Below are positions 1-6,146 of a stretch of 13,061 nucleotides of DNA, in pieces. The DNA comes from CAYUNA01 sp047629355 (lineage in GTDB: Bacteria > Bacteroidota > Bacteroidia > Chitinophagales > Saprospiraceae), in contig JBLHWU010000186.1 in NCBI GenBank assembly GCA_047629355.1, positions 1 to 13,061 on the forward strand, read 5' to 3'. The notes under the pieces are model-generated. The model was not told the DNA's origin, did no database searches, and saw nothing but the letters and a program-made list of their open reading frames with translations. Each line of letters begins with the position of its first letter. The first letter of the stretch is position 1. A program made the translations under genes and the position numbers.

Positions 1-380
1 ATGATTTCTATATCTTGAAAATACGGCGATTTTTTTAATTCTTTTCCATACAAATCTCCAAGAATAACTCCGATTTGTGAGCGTTTTTTGTATTTTAAGT
101 TATGAATTAATGCCTGCGTACGCCCTCCTTTTTTAAAATAATATAAGCCAGCAGCCGCTTCAATTTTCACTCTTCCCCAAAATCGTTCAGTGAATGCATT
201 GTCCTTTTGAAGATGAAAATTAGTCTTCGGTAATTTTAATTTACAGGAAAGGCAAAGCCATTGGTCAATTGGTGGCGTTTTGTAGTTACAAGCAAGACAA
301 AGTTTTGGATAGAAAAAATAGAATAGGGAATAGACGGAAAAACGAACTTCTTTCCAAATGGAATTGAGTAATTTCTTCAT
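1..380 (-). CDS. ComF family protein (phosphoribosyltransferase-like), 3' part missing
   Basis: The reading frame opens with ATG at 380 and stays open to the window edge, giving 126 codons of a protein that is usually about 220-240 residues long. The N-terminus carries the ComF-type zinc ribbon with Cys28-x2-Cys31 and Cys43-x2-Cys46. It is followed by the conserved ComF stretch around residues 67-112, with FWGRV, then LYYFKKGGRTQALIHNLKYK and a GDLYG segment. The PRPP-binding loop typical of the C-terminal phosphoribosyltransferase fold would lie beyond the edge and cannot be checked. In transformable bacteria ComF proteins support DNA uptake at the cytoplasmic side of the membrane, but homologues are also common in bacteria not known to be competent, so the role here is open. 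The gene has its own promoter box at 413-420 and is separated from the protease gene upstream by a terminator, so it is not in that operon. Confidence 0.88.
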   Translation of the reverse strand, partial: MKKLLNSIWKEVRFSVYSLFYFFYPKLCLACNYKTPPIDQWLCLSCKLKLPKTNFHLQKDNAFTERFWGRVKIEAAAGLYYFKKGGRTQALIHNLKYKKRSQIGVILGDLYGKELKKSPYFQDIEI

Positions 381-412
381 AGTTTTCTGTTTGGTTGTTT
401 AATTTTACTCGT

Positions 413-420
413 CAAATATA
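413..420 (-). promoter_or_regulatory. Candidate -7 box of the comF-like gene
   Basis: On the minus strand this reads TATATTTG, a full match to the Bacteroidota -7 consensus TAnnTTTG. It would place the transcript start about 26 nt before the ATG at 380. No clear TTG lies 19-21 nt upstream, where the sequence is a T-run, so only the -7 element supports the call. It sits just after the terminator of the upstream gene, as expected for a new transcription unit. Confidence 0.45.
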
Positions 421-433
421 ACAATATTTTTTC

Positions 434-470
434 AAAAAAAAACGCCTGCCCTACAATGTAGGACAGACGT
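434..470 (-). terminator. Rho-independent terminator of the htrA-like gene
   Basis: Bases 442-454 pair with 458-470 to form a 13-bp stem with a 3-nt loop, and on the minus strand the stem is followed by nine T (434-442 on plus are all A). Two positions (445/467 and 449/463) are G-U wobbles in a minus-strand transcript but C-A mismatches in a plus-strand one. Both this and the one-sided T-run show that the terminator works for leftward transcription. It lies about 250 nt after the protease stop codon. Confidence 0.85.
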
Positions 471-719
471 ATCAAAACAAAACGAAAAACCAACTTTAAA
501 CAAGTCTTTTTTAGTGAAATCGATTAAATAACTTCAACTATTTCACTTACACCCTTCTAACTCATTTTCGTCAATATTTGTTTCAACTAAAATGTTAAAA
601 AAATATTAATATACTACTAGAAGGAACACACTCAAAGAGTGGCTAAATTATTTTTTCACGAATTAAATTTTGGAGTATATTATAAAAACACTTCAAAGAA
701 GAAGTAGTTTAGCAAAATA
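471..719. other. Gap between the protease stop codon and its terminator
   Basis: There is no convincing gene here. Together with the terminator and comF promoter it makes a gene-free stretch of 339 nt (381-719). The minus strand offers only ATG-AGT-TAG and similar dead ends. The one structure I see is an 8-bp inverted repeat, AGTGAAAT at 513-520 and ATTTCACT at 540-547, with a 19-nt loop and no T-run, so it does not resemble a terminator. The stretch is either a long 3' untranslated region or could hold a small RNA ending at the 434-470 terminator. Confidence 0.5.
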
Positions 720-1886
720 CTATTTTCCTGCTTTTAAACGCACAGGCAAATCGATTATTTTACCATACCGATTGATTTCTAAATCAACTACATCGCCTAC
801 TTTTGCGCTGCCTACAATCTCTAGCAATTCTGGCATAGAACGGACTCTTTGCTGATTCGCACCGACGATGACATCATTTGGCAATACACCTGCATACTGC
901 GCTGCACCACCATTTGTCACATTATCAACCAGCACGCCTTGCGAAATATTCAAACCCAATTCTGTCGCATCCTCACTCGTCATTTCTGCAATATTGATAC
1001 CCAGAAAACCTCGTTCATAGCTACCGTTTTCAATAATATCATCAACAATATTGGTTACGACATTCACAGGAATTGCAAAGGAATAGCCTTGAAAAAATCC
1101 TGTTCGTGTAGCAATCGCAGTATTAATTCCCAACAAACGACCTTGTACATCAACCAATGCACCACCACTATTTCCGGGATTGACTGCTGCATCCGTTTGA
1201 ATAAATGATTCAATAGCCGCACCTTCATTGTCTTGAATAATGTCAATATCTCGACCTTTCGCACTGATAATCCCAGCGGTTACCGTTGATTTTAATTCCA
1301 AAGGATTTCCTACCGCTAACACCCATTCACCAATCATTGCCTTTTCGGAATCTGCGAATTGTAAAACAGGCAAATTCGTCGCTTCTATCTTTAAGACAGC
1401 TAAATCTGACTGTGGATACGTACCCACCTTACTGGCAGAAAATTTTTTATTATCATACGTTGTCACCTCAATTTCATCCGCAAATTCAACGACATGATTA
1501 TTGGTAACGATGTAACCGTCCGCTGTATAAATTACGCCCGACCCTGTTCCTTCTTTCGGCATCTGATTCCCAAATGGGCTGCCAAAAAATAAGTCGCCAC
1601 CAAACAATTGTTCCCATGGATCATTAGAACGTTGTTGATTACTGACTTTCTTTTGTACTTGCTTCGCGTGAATATGCACAACCGCCGGCATCGCAATATT
1701 TGCCGCTTCTTTAAAGTCAAAAGGCGTATTGTTGACAACAGGTGCTTTGTTGATGTTATTAACTTCTTTAGAAAGAGAAATTTTTTGTTTTTCTAAAGAA
1801 GTATTACTTTGCAATAATTGCGAGCCGCCTAAAGTGATAAATCCACCCATCATTCCAGCGACGATATACGAAATTACTTTTTTCAT
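720..1886 (-). CDS. HtrA/Deg-family serine protease, one PDZ domain, membrane-anchored or exported
   Basis: This 388-residue protein is a trypsin-fold protease that should act in the periplasm on misfolded or signalling proteins. Residues 5-25 form a hydrophobic signal or anchor segment. The catalytic triad is visible: His131 in TNNHVV, Asp161 in SDLAVLKI and Ser240 in NPGNSGGAL. One PDZ domain follows from about residue 292 to the end (start GFLGINIAEM, then GVLVDNV and AGVLPNDVI), which normally binds peptide termini and regulates activity. DegP/DegQ-type family members usually have two PDZ domains and about 450-500 residues, so the architecture is closer to DegS; the C-terminus ends cleanly with no sign of a frameshift. 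The ATG at 1886 directly precedes the hydrophobic segment, so this start is secure. The gene is alone in its unit, with its own terminator and a divergent HD-domain gene upstream. Confidence 0.93.
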   Translation of the reverse strand: MKKVISYIVAGMMGGFITLGGSQLLQSNTSLEKQKISLSKEVNNINKAPVVNNTPFDFKEAANIAMPAVVHIHAKQVQKKVSNQQRSNDPWEQLFGGDLFFGSPFGNQMPKEGTGSGVIYTADGYIVTNNHVVEFADEIEVTTYDNKKFSASKVGTYPQSDLAVLKIEATNLPVLQFADSEKAMIGEWVLAVGNPLELKSTVTAGIISAKGRDIDIIQDNEGAAIESFIQTDAAVNPGNSGGALVDVQGRLLGINTAIATRTGFFQGYSFAIPVNVVTNIVDDIIENGSYERGFLGINIAEMTSEDATELGLNISQGVLVDNVTNGGAAQYAGVLPNDVIVGANQQRVRSMPELLEIVGSAKVGDVVDLEINRYGKIIDLPVRLKAGK

Positions 1887-2019
1887 ATTTTCGTTTAATT
1901 AATAGGGAAGTCCCTGTGTTTAGAAATAAATCTTGATTATTGATGTTTAACTTTGTAAAAATCAAATATTTTTAAAAAGAATTTTCCTTAAAAAATTTGA
2001 CTGACAAAATTCATCCATG

Positions 2020-2036
2020 TATCTTTCGCAAAGTAA
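2020..2036. promoter_or_regulatory. Candidate facing -7 boxes of the htrA-like and HD-domain genes
   Basis: On the minus strand 2029-2036 reads TTACTTTG, one base from TAnnTTTG, and would drive the protease gene. On the plus strand 2020-2027 reads TATCTTTC, also one base off; it is preceded by TTTG at 1996-1999 with a 20-nt spacer, which fits the Bacteroidota -33/-7 spacing, and would drive the HD-domain gene with a leader of roughly 110 nt. Each box is imperfect, so the two assignments are tentative. Confidence 0.33.
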
Positions 2037-2039
2037 ACG

Positions 2040-2086
2040 AATGAGGTTAAAAAAGGCTACACCGAAAAATGTCTTTTAACCTCATT
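2040..2086. repeat. 13-bp perfect inverted repeat between divergent genes
   Basis: AATGAGGTTAAAA at 2040-2052 is matched by its exact reverse complement TTTTAACCTCATT at 2074-2086, with a 21-nt spacer. It sits between the divergent protease and HD-domain genes, immediately upstream of the candidate protease -7 box. A repressor or activator site, or a hairpin in the leader of the HD gene, are both possible. A terminator is less likely because no gene ends here. Confidence 0.6.
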
Positions 2087-2146
2087 TTAACTTGTTTTAA
2101 ATTTTTCTAAAAAAGCCTCAGCGATTTTTTAAATTTTAAATTTACG

Positions 2147-2725
2147 ATGACTGACCAAATTATCGACGACGTGGGAATTGAAATACTGCTAAAGCCAGAA
2201 ACGGATTTAGAGCAGCAAATTCTATGTGCGCCTAATTTTCGTAAAGGTCTGCTTTGGGGACTTCCGCGATATGGTCATCCTGAAGGACAGATTGTCAAAC
2301 ATATTCAAGAGGTTTATGAAAATATTGAGCAGCTAAATATTGATGTTGAAACTCGTAGAAAATTGCGATTAGTTGCGCTCATTCATGATACTTTCAAATA
2401 TGCGGAAGACCGAAACAATCCGCGAGATTGGTCGAAGCATCATGGAATTTTGGCTCGACAATTTGCAGAAGATTTCATTGACGACAAAAATTTGTTGACA
2501 ATTATCGAGCTGCACGATGAAGCCTATTTCATTTGGCGATTATTCGCGTTATACGCAAAACCAGAAATAGGAGAGGAGCGGTTGCAAAAATTACTACTGC
2601 AGATTGATTCCAATTTGGAACTCTATTTTCTATTCTTCAAATGCGACACGCAGACCGGCGATAAAACCCAAGCTCCCCTGATTTGGTTTGAAAGAATCGT
2701 GGCGGAACTTAAATCCGTCAAATAA
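2147..2725 (+). CDS. HD-domain protein, probable metal-dependent phosphohydrolase
   Basis: This 192-residue cytoplasmic protein has no signal peptide or membrane segment. It shows the spaced histidine and aspartate residues of the HD superfamily: His44 (GHPEG) and His52, the doublet His80-Asp81 in ALIHDTFK, His98-His99 in WSKHHGIL and His123-Asp124 in ELHDEAY, with Asp154 a candidate for the last metal ligand. HD proteins bind divalent metals and usually cleave phosphomonoesters or phosphodiesters of nucleotides; nothing in the sequence or the neighbours tells the substrate here. It is the only plus-strand gene in the window, divergent from the protease and convergent with the small exported protein, so it appears to be a single-gene unit. 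The ATG at 2147 is the first in frame after a very AT-rich leader. Confidence 0.8.
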   Translation: MTDQIIDDVGIEILLKPETDLEQQILCAPNFRKGLLWGLPRYGHPEGQIVKHIQEVYENIEQLNIDVETRRKLRLVALIHDTFKYAEDRNNPRDWSKHHGILARQFAEDFIDDKNLLTIIELHDEAYFIWRLFALYAKPEIGEERLQKLLLQIDSNLELYFLFFKCDTQTGDKTQAPLIWFERIVAELKSVK

Positions 2726-2729
2726 AAAT

Positions 2730-2753
2730 GCCACTCCGACGAATCGAAGTGGC
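2730..2753. terminator. Shared terminator between convergent genes
   Basis: GCCACT at 2730-2735 pairs with AGTGGC at 2748-2753, and after one mismatch CGA (2737-2739) pairs with TCG (2744-2746) around a CGAA loop. On the minus strand the stem is followed by ATTTTTATTT, which would end the transcript of the gene stopping at 2797. On the plus strand, 5 nt after the HD gene, only a weak T-stretch follows. Termination is therefore more convincing leftward, though the position suits both genes. Confidence 0.55.
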
Positions 2754-2796
2754 TGCAATTTTCAATGTTAGCTACCACTCAGATAGCTATGGTACG

Positions 2797-3183
2797 TTAC
2801 CTCTGAATGAAAGAAACCTTGATATTATAGGTTCTTCCTTGCACTATATTTTCAGTTCTCACTTCTTGACGGTCTAATTTGCTTTTCACAAAACGCTTCA
2901 AGTAGGAACTTTTCGCATCTATATTGGTCAATTCAATTCGGTTCTGTTTATTTACGATAAAACTAATCATCACATCTTCTTGCAAAATATTATTCTGCTT
3001 TAATTTTGGATTCTGAACAAAGTAAGTTACATCAGAGCGTAACTCCTTATATGTAGCACGGGCAACTTTCGCAGATTCATGTATTTCTGGTGTTTTGTTG
3101 TCTGTAATATTAGTTGCTGCAAGATTGGTAGTTGCAAAAATGGCGATAGCTAGGGTCGAAATTAACAAACGGAATGATTTCAT
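2797..3183 (-). CDS. Small exported protein of unknown function
   Basis: The product has 128 residues when started at the ATG at 3183. The frame is open to an ATG at 3249, but only the inner start places a textbook signal peptide at the N-terminus: MKSF, then a hydrophobic stretch to about residue 21 ending in NLAA. The mature part of about 100 residues ends in a strand-rich region with the pattern ISFIVNKQNRIELTNIDA, then a lysine-rich helix (YLKRFVKSKLD) and a final strand NIKVSFI. That order of two strands, helix and strand resembles the small TonB C-terminal-like domains found in many short exported Bacteroidota proteins, but I can claim only resemblance, not function. It stands alone, convergent with the HD-domain gene, and probably works in the periplasm or outside the cell. 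A promoter box lies at 3230-3259. Confidence 0.72.
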   Translation of the reverse strand: MKSFRLLISTLAIAIFATTNLAATNITDNKTPEIHESAKVARATYKELRSDVTYFVQNPKLKQNNILQEDVMISFIVNKQNRIELTNIDAKSSYLKRFVKSKLDRQEVRTENIVQGRTYNIKVSFIQR

Positions 3184-3229
3184 GATTCTAAGATTTTTAA
3201 GTTTAAAAAAAGGTAATTTTAAATATGGA

Positions 3230-3259
3230 CAAAGATTTGCCCGGTCCATTGGTGCGCAA
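3230..3259 (-). promoter_or_regulatory. Candidate promoter of the small exported protein gene
   Basis: On the minus strand TTG (3257-3259) is followed after exactly 19 nt by AATCTTTG (3230-3237), one base from the Bacteroidota -7 consensus TAnnTTTG. This would start the transcript about 40 nt before the ATG at 3183. It lies inside the longer reading frame that begins at 3249, which supports the inner start. Confidence 0.4.
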
Positions 3260-3531
3260 TGAACTTATTTTATGGAGTTAATGGTTCGAAAAATTTTTAA
3301 TTAATAGCTTTATGATTTCAAAAAAGCTACTTTAATTTAAAAGAGCTTCATTTTCTATCTAAACGAAGTGTATTATAAAAGACACATTCTTTTTTCAGTA
3401 GTTGCAGCAAAGATGCGGGATTTTTCAGGTTGAATCCAAATGGAAAAGATGAAACAAGGAGAAAAACCGTCGAAAGGAAGCAAATTATCGTTTTGTTAAA
3501 TTTATGGAGGTAGATTTTTTTATTTAAAAAT

Positions 3532-3566
3532 AAAAAAAGGAAGTGGCACTTTAAAATGCAACTCCC
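3532..3566 (-). terminator. Rho-independent terminator of the M1 peptidase gene
   Basis: On the minus strand GGGAGTTGCA (3557-3566) pairs with TGCCACTTCC (3539-3548) around an 8-nt loop, with one wobble and one mismatch. The stem is followed by seven T and then ATTTTT. It lies about 50 nt after the stop codon of the peptidase gene at 3619. Confidence 0.8.
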
Positions 3567-3618
3567 CTTTTGAAATTAAATTAATCGTAATCGAACGATT
3601 GGATTATTAAGATCTGAA

Positions 3619-5952
3619 TTATTTATTGTTCTCTCCTTTTTTTTTCGCTTTCTCATCTAGCTGCATTGGATTTTCCCTTTTTCGATTGTTTCTTTTATAC
3701 AATTCAAAACGATTCATTTGTTGACGTGGTGGATAATAATTGTTTCCAGTTTCAACGTCTGCTGTTTCCAAAAACGGGTCAAGCATAATTTGTTTCACCT
3801 CTTGGTCAAACACAAATACCTTAGTCACTTGGGTATCATTCATTCTCCAAATTTCTGCTGGAATACGTTCAACTTCTTTGTCTCCATTTAAAAATTCAAA
3901 TTCGATAATCAATGGCATTACCAAACCTCCAATATTTTCAAAAGTCAATTCATAGAAATTTCTACCAGAATTCAACAATGATTTTTCGTCACTTGACAAA
4001 TTATTATAATATTCCTGATATTCTTCTTTATCCAAAACATTAAAATCAAGTGGGTCATAATCCGTATAAAAGTCTCGCAAATCTTTATCAATTTCATCCT
4101 GTGTTTGCGCGATGAATTCTTGATTACGAGTTTCGCCAATTCGCGTAGGCTGAATATCACGTTCTTTTTTCTTCGCAATACTTTCCACTTCTGGGTTTTT
4201 AGAATCTAACTGAATCCACTTTACATTATTAATAGCGATGTCAACATGGTCAGTTCCATAAAACCATCCTCGCCAAAACCAATCCAAATCAACACCTGAC
4301 GCATCTTCCATCGTTCGGAAAAAATCTGCAGGAGAAGGATGCTTGAATTCCCAGCGTTCGCAATATCGTTTGAACGCATAATCAAAAAGCTCACGCCCTA
4401 GAATTGTTTCGCGCAAAATATTCAAAGCAGTCGCTGGTTTACCGTACGCATTATTTCCAAATTGAAAAATACTTTCTGAATTGGTCATAATTGGTGCAAT
4501 CTTGGTCTTGTCACCTTTCATATAATTGGTAATCAAAGAAGCTGGTCCTCGACGTTGCGGATAATCCCGTTCCCATTGTTCTTGTGCCAAATATTGAACA
4601 AAGGTATTTAATCCTTCATCCATCCAGGTCCACTGTCGTTCATCTGAATTGATAATCATTGGAAAATAATTATGTCCAACTTCATGAATAATTACCCCAA
4701 TTAATCCATATTTCGTCCTTTTGGTATAGGTACCATCTGGTTCAGGACGACCACCATTGAAGCAAATCATTGGGTATTCCATTCCAATTTTATCAGTATG
4801 AATTGACCAAGCAATAGGGTAAGGATAGGGAATAGTATAATGAGAATACCATTTTAAAGTATGCGCAACTGCTTTAGTTGAGTATAATTCCCAAAGTGGA
4901 TTACCTTCTTTTGGATAAAGTGATGCAGCTATTGCCACCGTTCCATCAGCTTGTTTGACCGCCATTGCATCCCAGATAAACTTACGGGAAGATGAAAAGG
5001 CAAAATCTCGTACATTTTTTGCCTTATATTTCCAAGTCTTTTTACCACTTGCCTTACTTTTTTCAGCCTTTCTTGCTTCTGATTCAGTTATTACAAATAC
5101 TGGTTTATCAAATGATTTTTGCGCATTTTCCCATCGCTTTTGCTGTTCTTTAGATAAAACTTCCTCCTCATTTTGAATCATTCCAGTCGCTGCAACTACA
5201 TGGTCAGCTGGTACTGTAATGTCCACTTCGTAATCTCCAAAGGTTAATGTAAATTCTCCTCGTCCTAAAAACTGCTTATTTTGCCATCCTTCATTATCTG
5301 TATAGACAGCCATTCTTGGGAAAAACTGCGCAATTGTGTACAGATAGTTGTCTTCATCTTCAAAATATTCATAACCAGAACGTCCTCCAATCTTTGTGCG
5401 GTCATTGATATTATACCACCACTTGATTTGAAATTTATATTGCTCACCAGCTTTCAACGGTTCTTGTAAATCTATCCGAAGCATCGTCTTTACTAAAGCT
5501 ACATTCAAATCATTTCCATCCATATCTTTTATAAAATCCAACTTGAATCCACCGTCAAACTCAGGAACTAATGTCTTTAGTTCCTTTAAAGTCATGCGTT
5601 CTTTTATCTTAGTCTGACGAATTTTATAGGTATCGCTATCCTTTGCCCGCATATTTTGGTCTAATTGTACCCATAAATATTCTAAAGCATCCGGTGAATT
5701 ATTGATATAAGTAATGGTTTCTTCTCCATAAACCCTTTGATTACTATCATCCAGTTCTATGTTTATTTTATAATCAGCCTTTTGTTGCCAGTACTGATGA
5801 CCAGGCGCACCTGCAGCATTTCTATAAACATTGGGCGTTGGTAGTTCCTGATATAACTGCCGAAATTTATTTTTATTTATGGATTCTTCTTGTCCAAAAC
5901 TGCTTAAAATACAGCAAAAGAGTAGTGTAGTTAATAGCAAAATTCGCTTCAT
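3619..5952 (-). CDS. Secreted M1 family zinc metallopeptidase (aminopeptidase N-like)
   Basis: This 777-residue protein begins with a signal peptide: KR, a hydrophobic run to about residue 18 and probable cleavage after FG20 before QEE, so it should act in the periplasm or outside. An N-terminal beta-sandwich typical of M1 enzymes spans roughly residues 50-260. The catalytic domain shows GMEYP at 390-394 in the place of the GAMEN substrate-binding motif, the zinc site His423-Glu424-x2-His427 and the third ligand Glu446, exactly 18 residues after the second His, in WMDEGLNTF. Tyr503 in NNAYGKPA is a candidate transition-state tyrosine. The C-terminus is long and its last 25 residues are rich in Lys, Arg and Asn, with no sorting domain that I recognise. 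The expected reaction is removal of N-terminal residues from peptides. The gene is monocistronic, with a promoter box at 6001-6008 and a terminator at 3532-3566. Confidence 0.93.
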   Translation of the reverse strand: MKRILLLTTLLFCCILSSFGQEESINKNKFRQLYQELPTPNVYRNAAGAPGHQYWQQKADYKINIELDDSNQRVYGEETITYINNSPDALEYLWVQLDQNMRAKDSDTYKIRQTKIKERMTLKELKTLVPEFDGGFKLDFIKDMDGNDLNVALVKTMLRIDLQEPLKAGEQYKFQIKWWYNINDRTKIGGRSGYEYFEDEDNYLYTIAQFFPRMAVYTDNEGWQNKQFLGRGEFTLTFGDYEVDITVPADHVVAATGMIQNEEEVLSKEQQKRWENAQKSFDKPVFVITESEARKAEKSKASGKKTWKYKAKNVRDFAFSSSRKFIWDAMAVKQADGTVAIAASLYPKEGNPLWELYSTKAVAHTLKWYSHYTIPYPYPIAWSIHTDKIGMEYPMICFNGGRPEPDGTYTKRTKYGLIGVIIHEVGHNYFPMIINSDERQWTWMDEGLNTFVQYLAQEQWERDYPQRRGPASLITNYMKGDKTKIAPIMTNSESIFQFGNNAYGKPATALNILRETILGRELFDYAFKRYCERWEFKHPSPADFFRTMEDASGVDLDWFWRGWFYGTDHVDIAINNVKWIQLDSKNPEVESIAKKKERDIQPTRIGETRNQEFIAQTQDEIDKDLRDFYTDYDPLDFNVLDKEEYQEYYNNLSSDEKSLLNSGRNFYELTFENIGGLVMPLIIEFEFLNGDKEVERIPAEIWRMNDTQVTKVFVFDQEVKQIMLDPFLETADVETGNNYYPPRQQMNRFELYKRNNRKRENPMQLDEKAKKKGENNK

Positions 5953-6000
5953 TTCTAATTTGTTTTATCTTTTAATTAATAACTAAAGTTTGAAAGTGCG

Positions 6001-6008
6001 CAAAGATA
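6001..6008 (-). promoter_or_regulatory. Candidate -7 box of the M1 peptidase gene
   Basis: The minus strand reads TATCTTTG, a full match to TAnnTTTG, placed so that the transcript would start some 40 nt before the ATG at 5952. I see no clear TTG at the -33 position. The box lies between the peptidase start and the upstream parS-like site. Confidence 0.45.
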
Positions 6009-6073
6009 CGAGATTGGAGACTCTAAATTCGTCTTTGTGTATACCAAGTATGGATAATTATTAGACAAAATGA

Positions 6074-6089
6074 TGTTCCCCGTGGAACA
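6074..6089. other. parS-like 16-mer, copy 1 (intergenic)
   Basis: TGTTCCCCGTGGAACA differs only at its seventh base (C instead of A) from the ParB-binding consensus TGTTNCACGTGNAACA. It is a near-perfect palindrome. It lies between the M1 peptidase promoter and the thrC terminator. An identical copy in the same orientation lies 408 bp away inside thrC. The ParB assignment is inferred from consensus similarity and the exact duplication. Confidence 0.6.
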
Positions 6090-6103
6090 TTGCTGCAAGA
6101 AAG

Positions 6104-6139
6104 AACGCCTCTGATTCATCTTAATGAATCAGAGGCGTT
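6104..6139 (-). terminator. Terminator of the thr operon
   Basis: Bases 6104-6119 pair perfectly with 6124-6139, giving a 16-bp stem with a CTTA loop, starting 8 nt after the thrC stop codon. On the minus strand it is followed by CTTTCTTG, a T-rich but broken tract, so release may rest mainly on the strong stem. In the other direction no T-run follows. Confidence 0.75.
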
Positions 6140-6146
6140 ACTTGTA

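Larger units (their letters stand above)
3184..3618. other. 435-nt intergenic region
   Basis: The left end holds the promoter for the leftward small gene and the right end holds the terminator of the M1 peptidase gene (3532-3566). The middle (about 3260-3530) contains no coding signal that I trust. Its only structures are short AT-rich inverted repeats such as TAGCTTT (3305-3311) with AAAGCTA (3323-3329). I see no tRNA, insertion sequence or repeat array in it. Confidence 0.5.

Noticed and set aside
849..1208. Plus-strand open frame of 119 codons
   Set aside because: It is antisense to the protease and PDZ coding region, where the minus-strand frame has all catalytic motifs; the composition (Cys, Thr, Ile, Asn) is typical of a shadow frame.
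3184..3249. 22-codon N-terminal extension of the small exported protein
   Set aside because: It would bury the signal peptide behind a basic, uninformative segment and would overlap the candidate promoter.
3440..3499. 19-codon plus-strand frame starting MEKMKQGEKPSKG
   Set aside because: It is very short, lacks a promoter or ribosome-binding signal, and has no support beyond being open.
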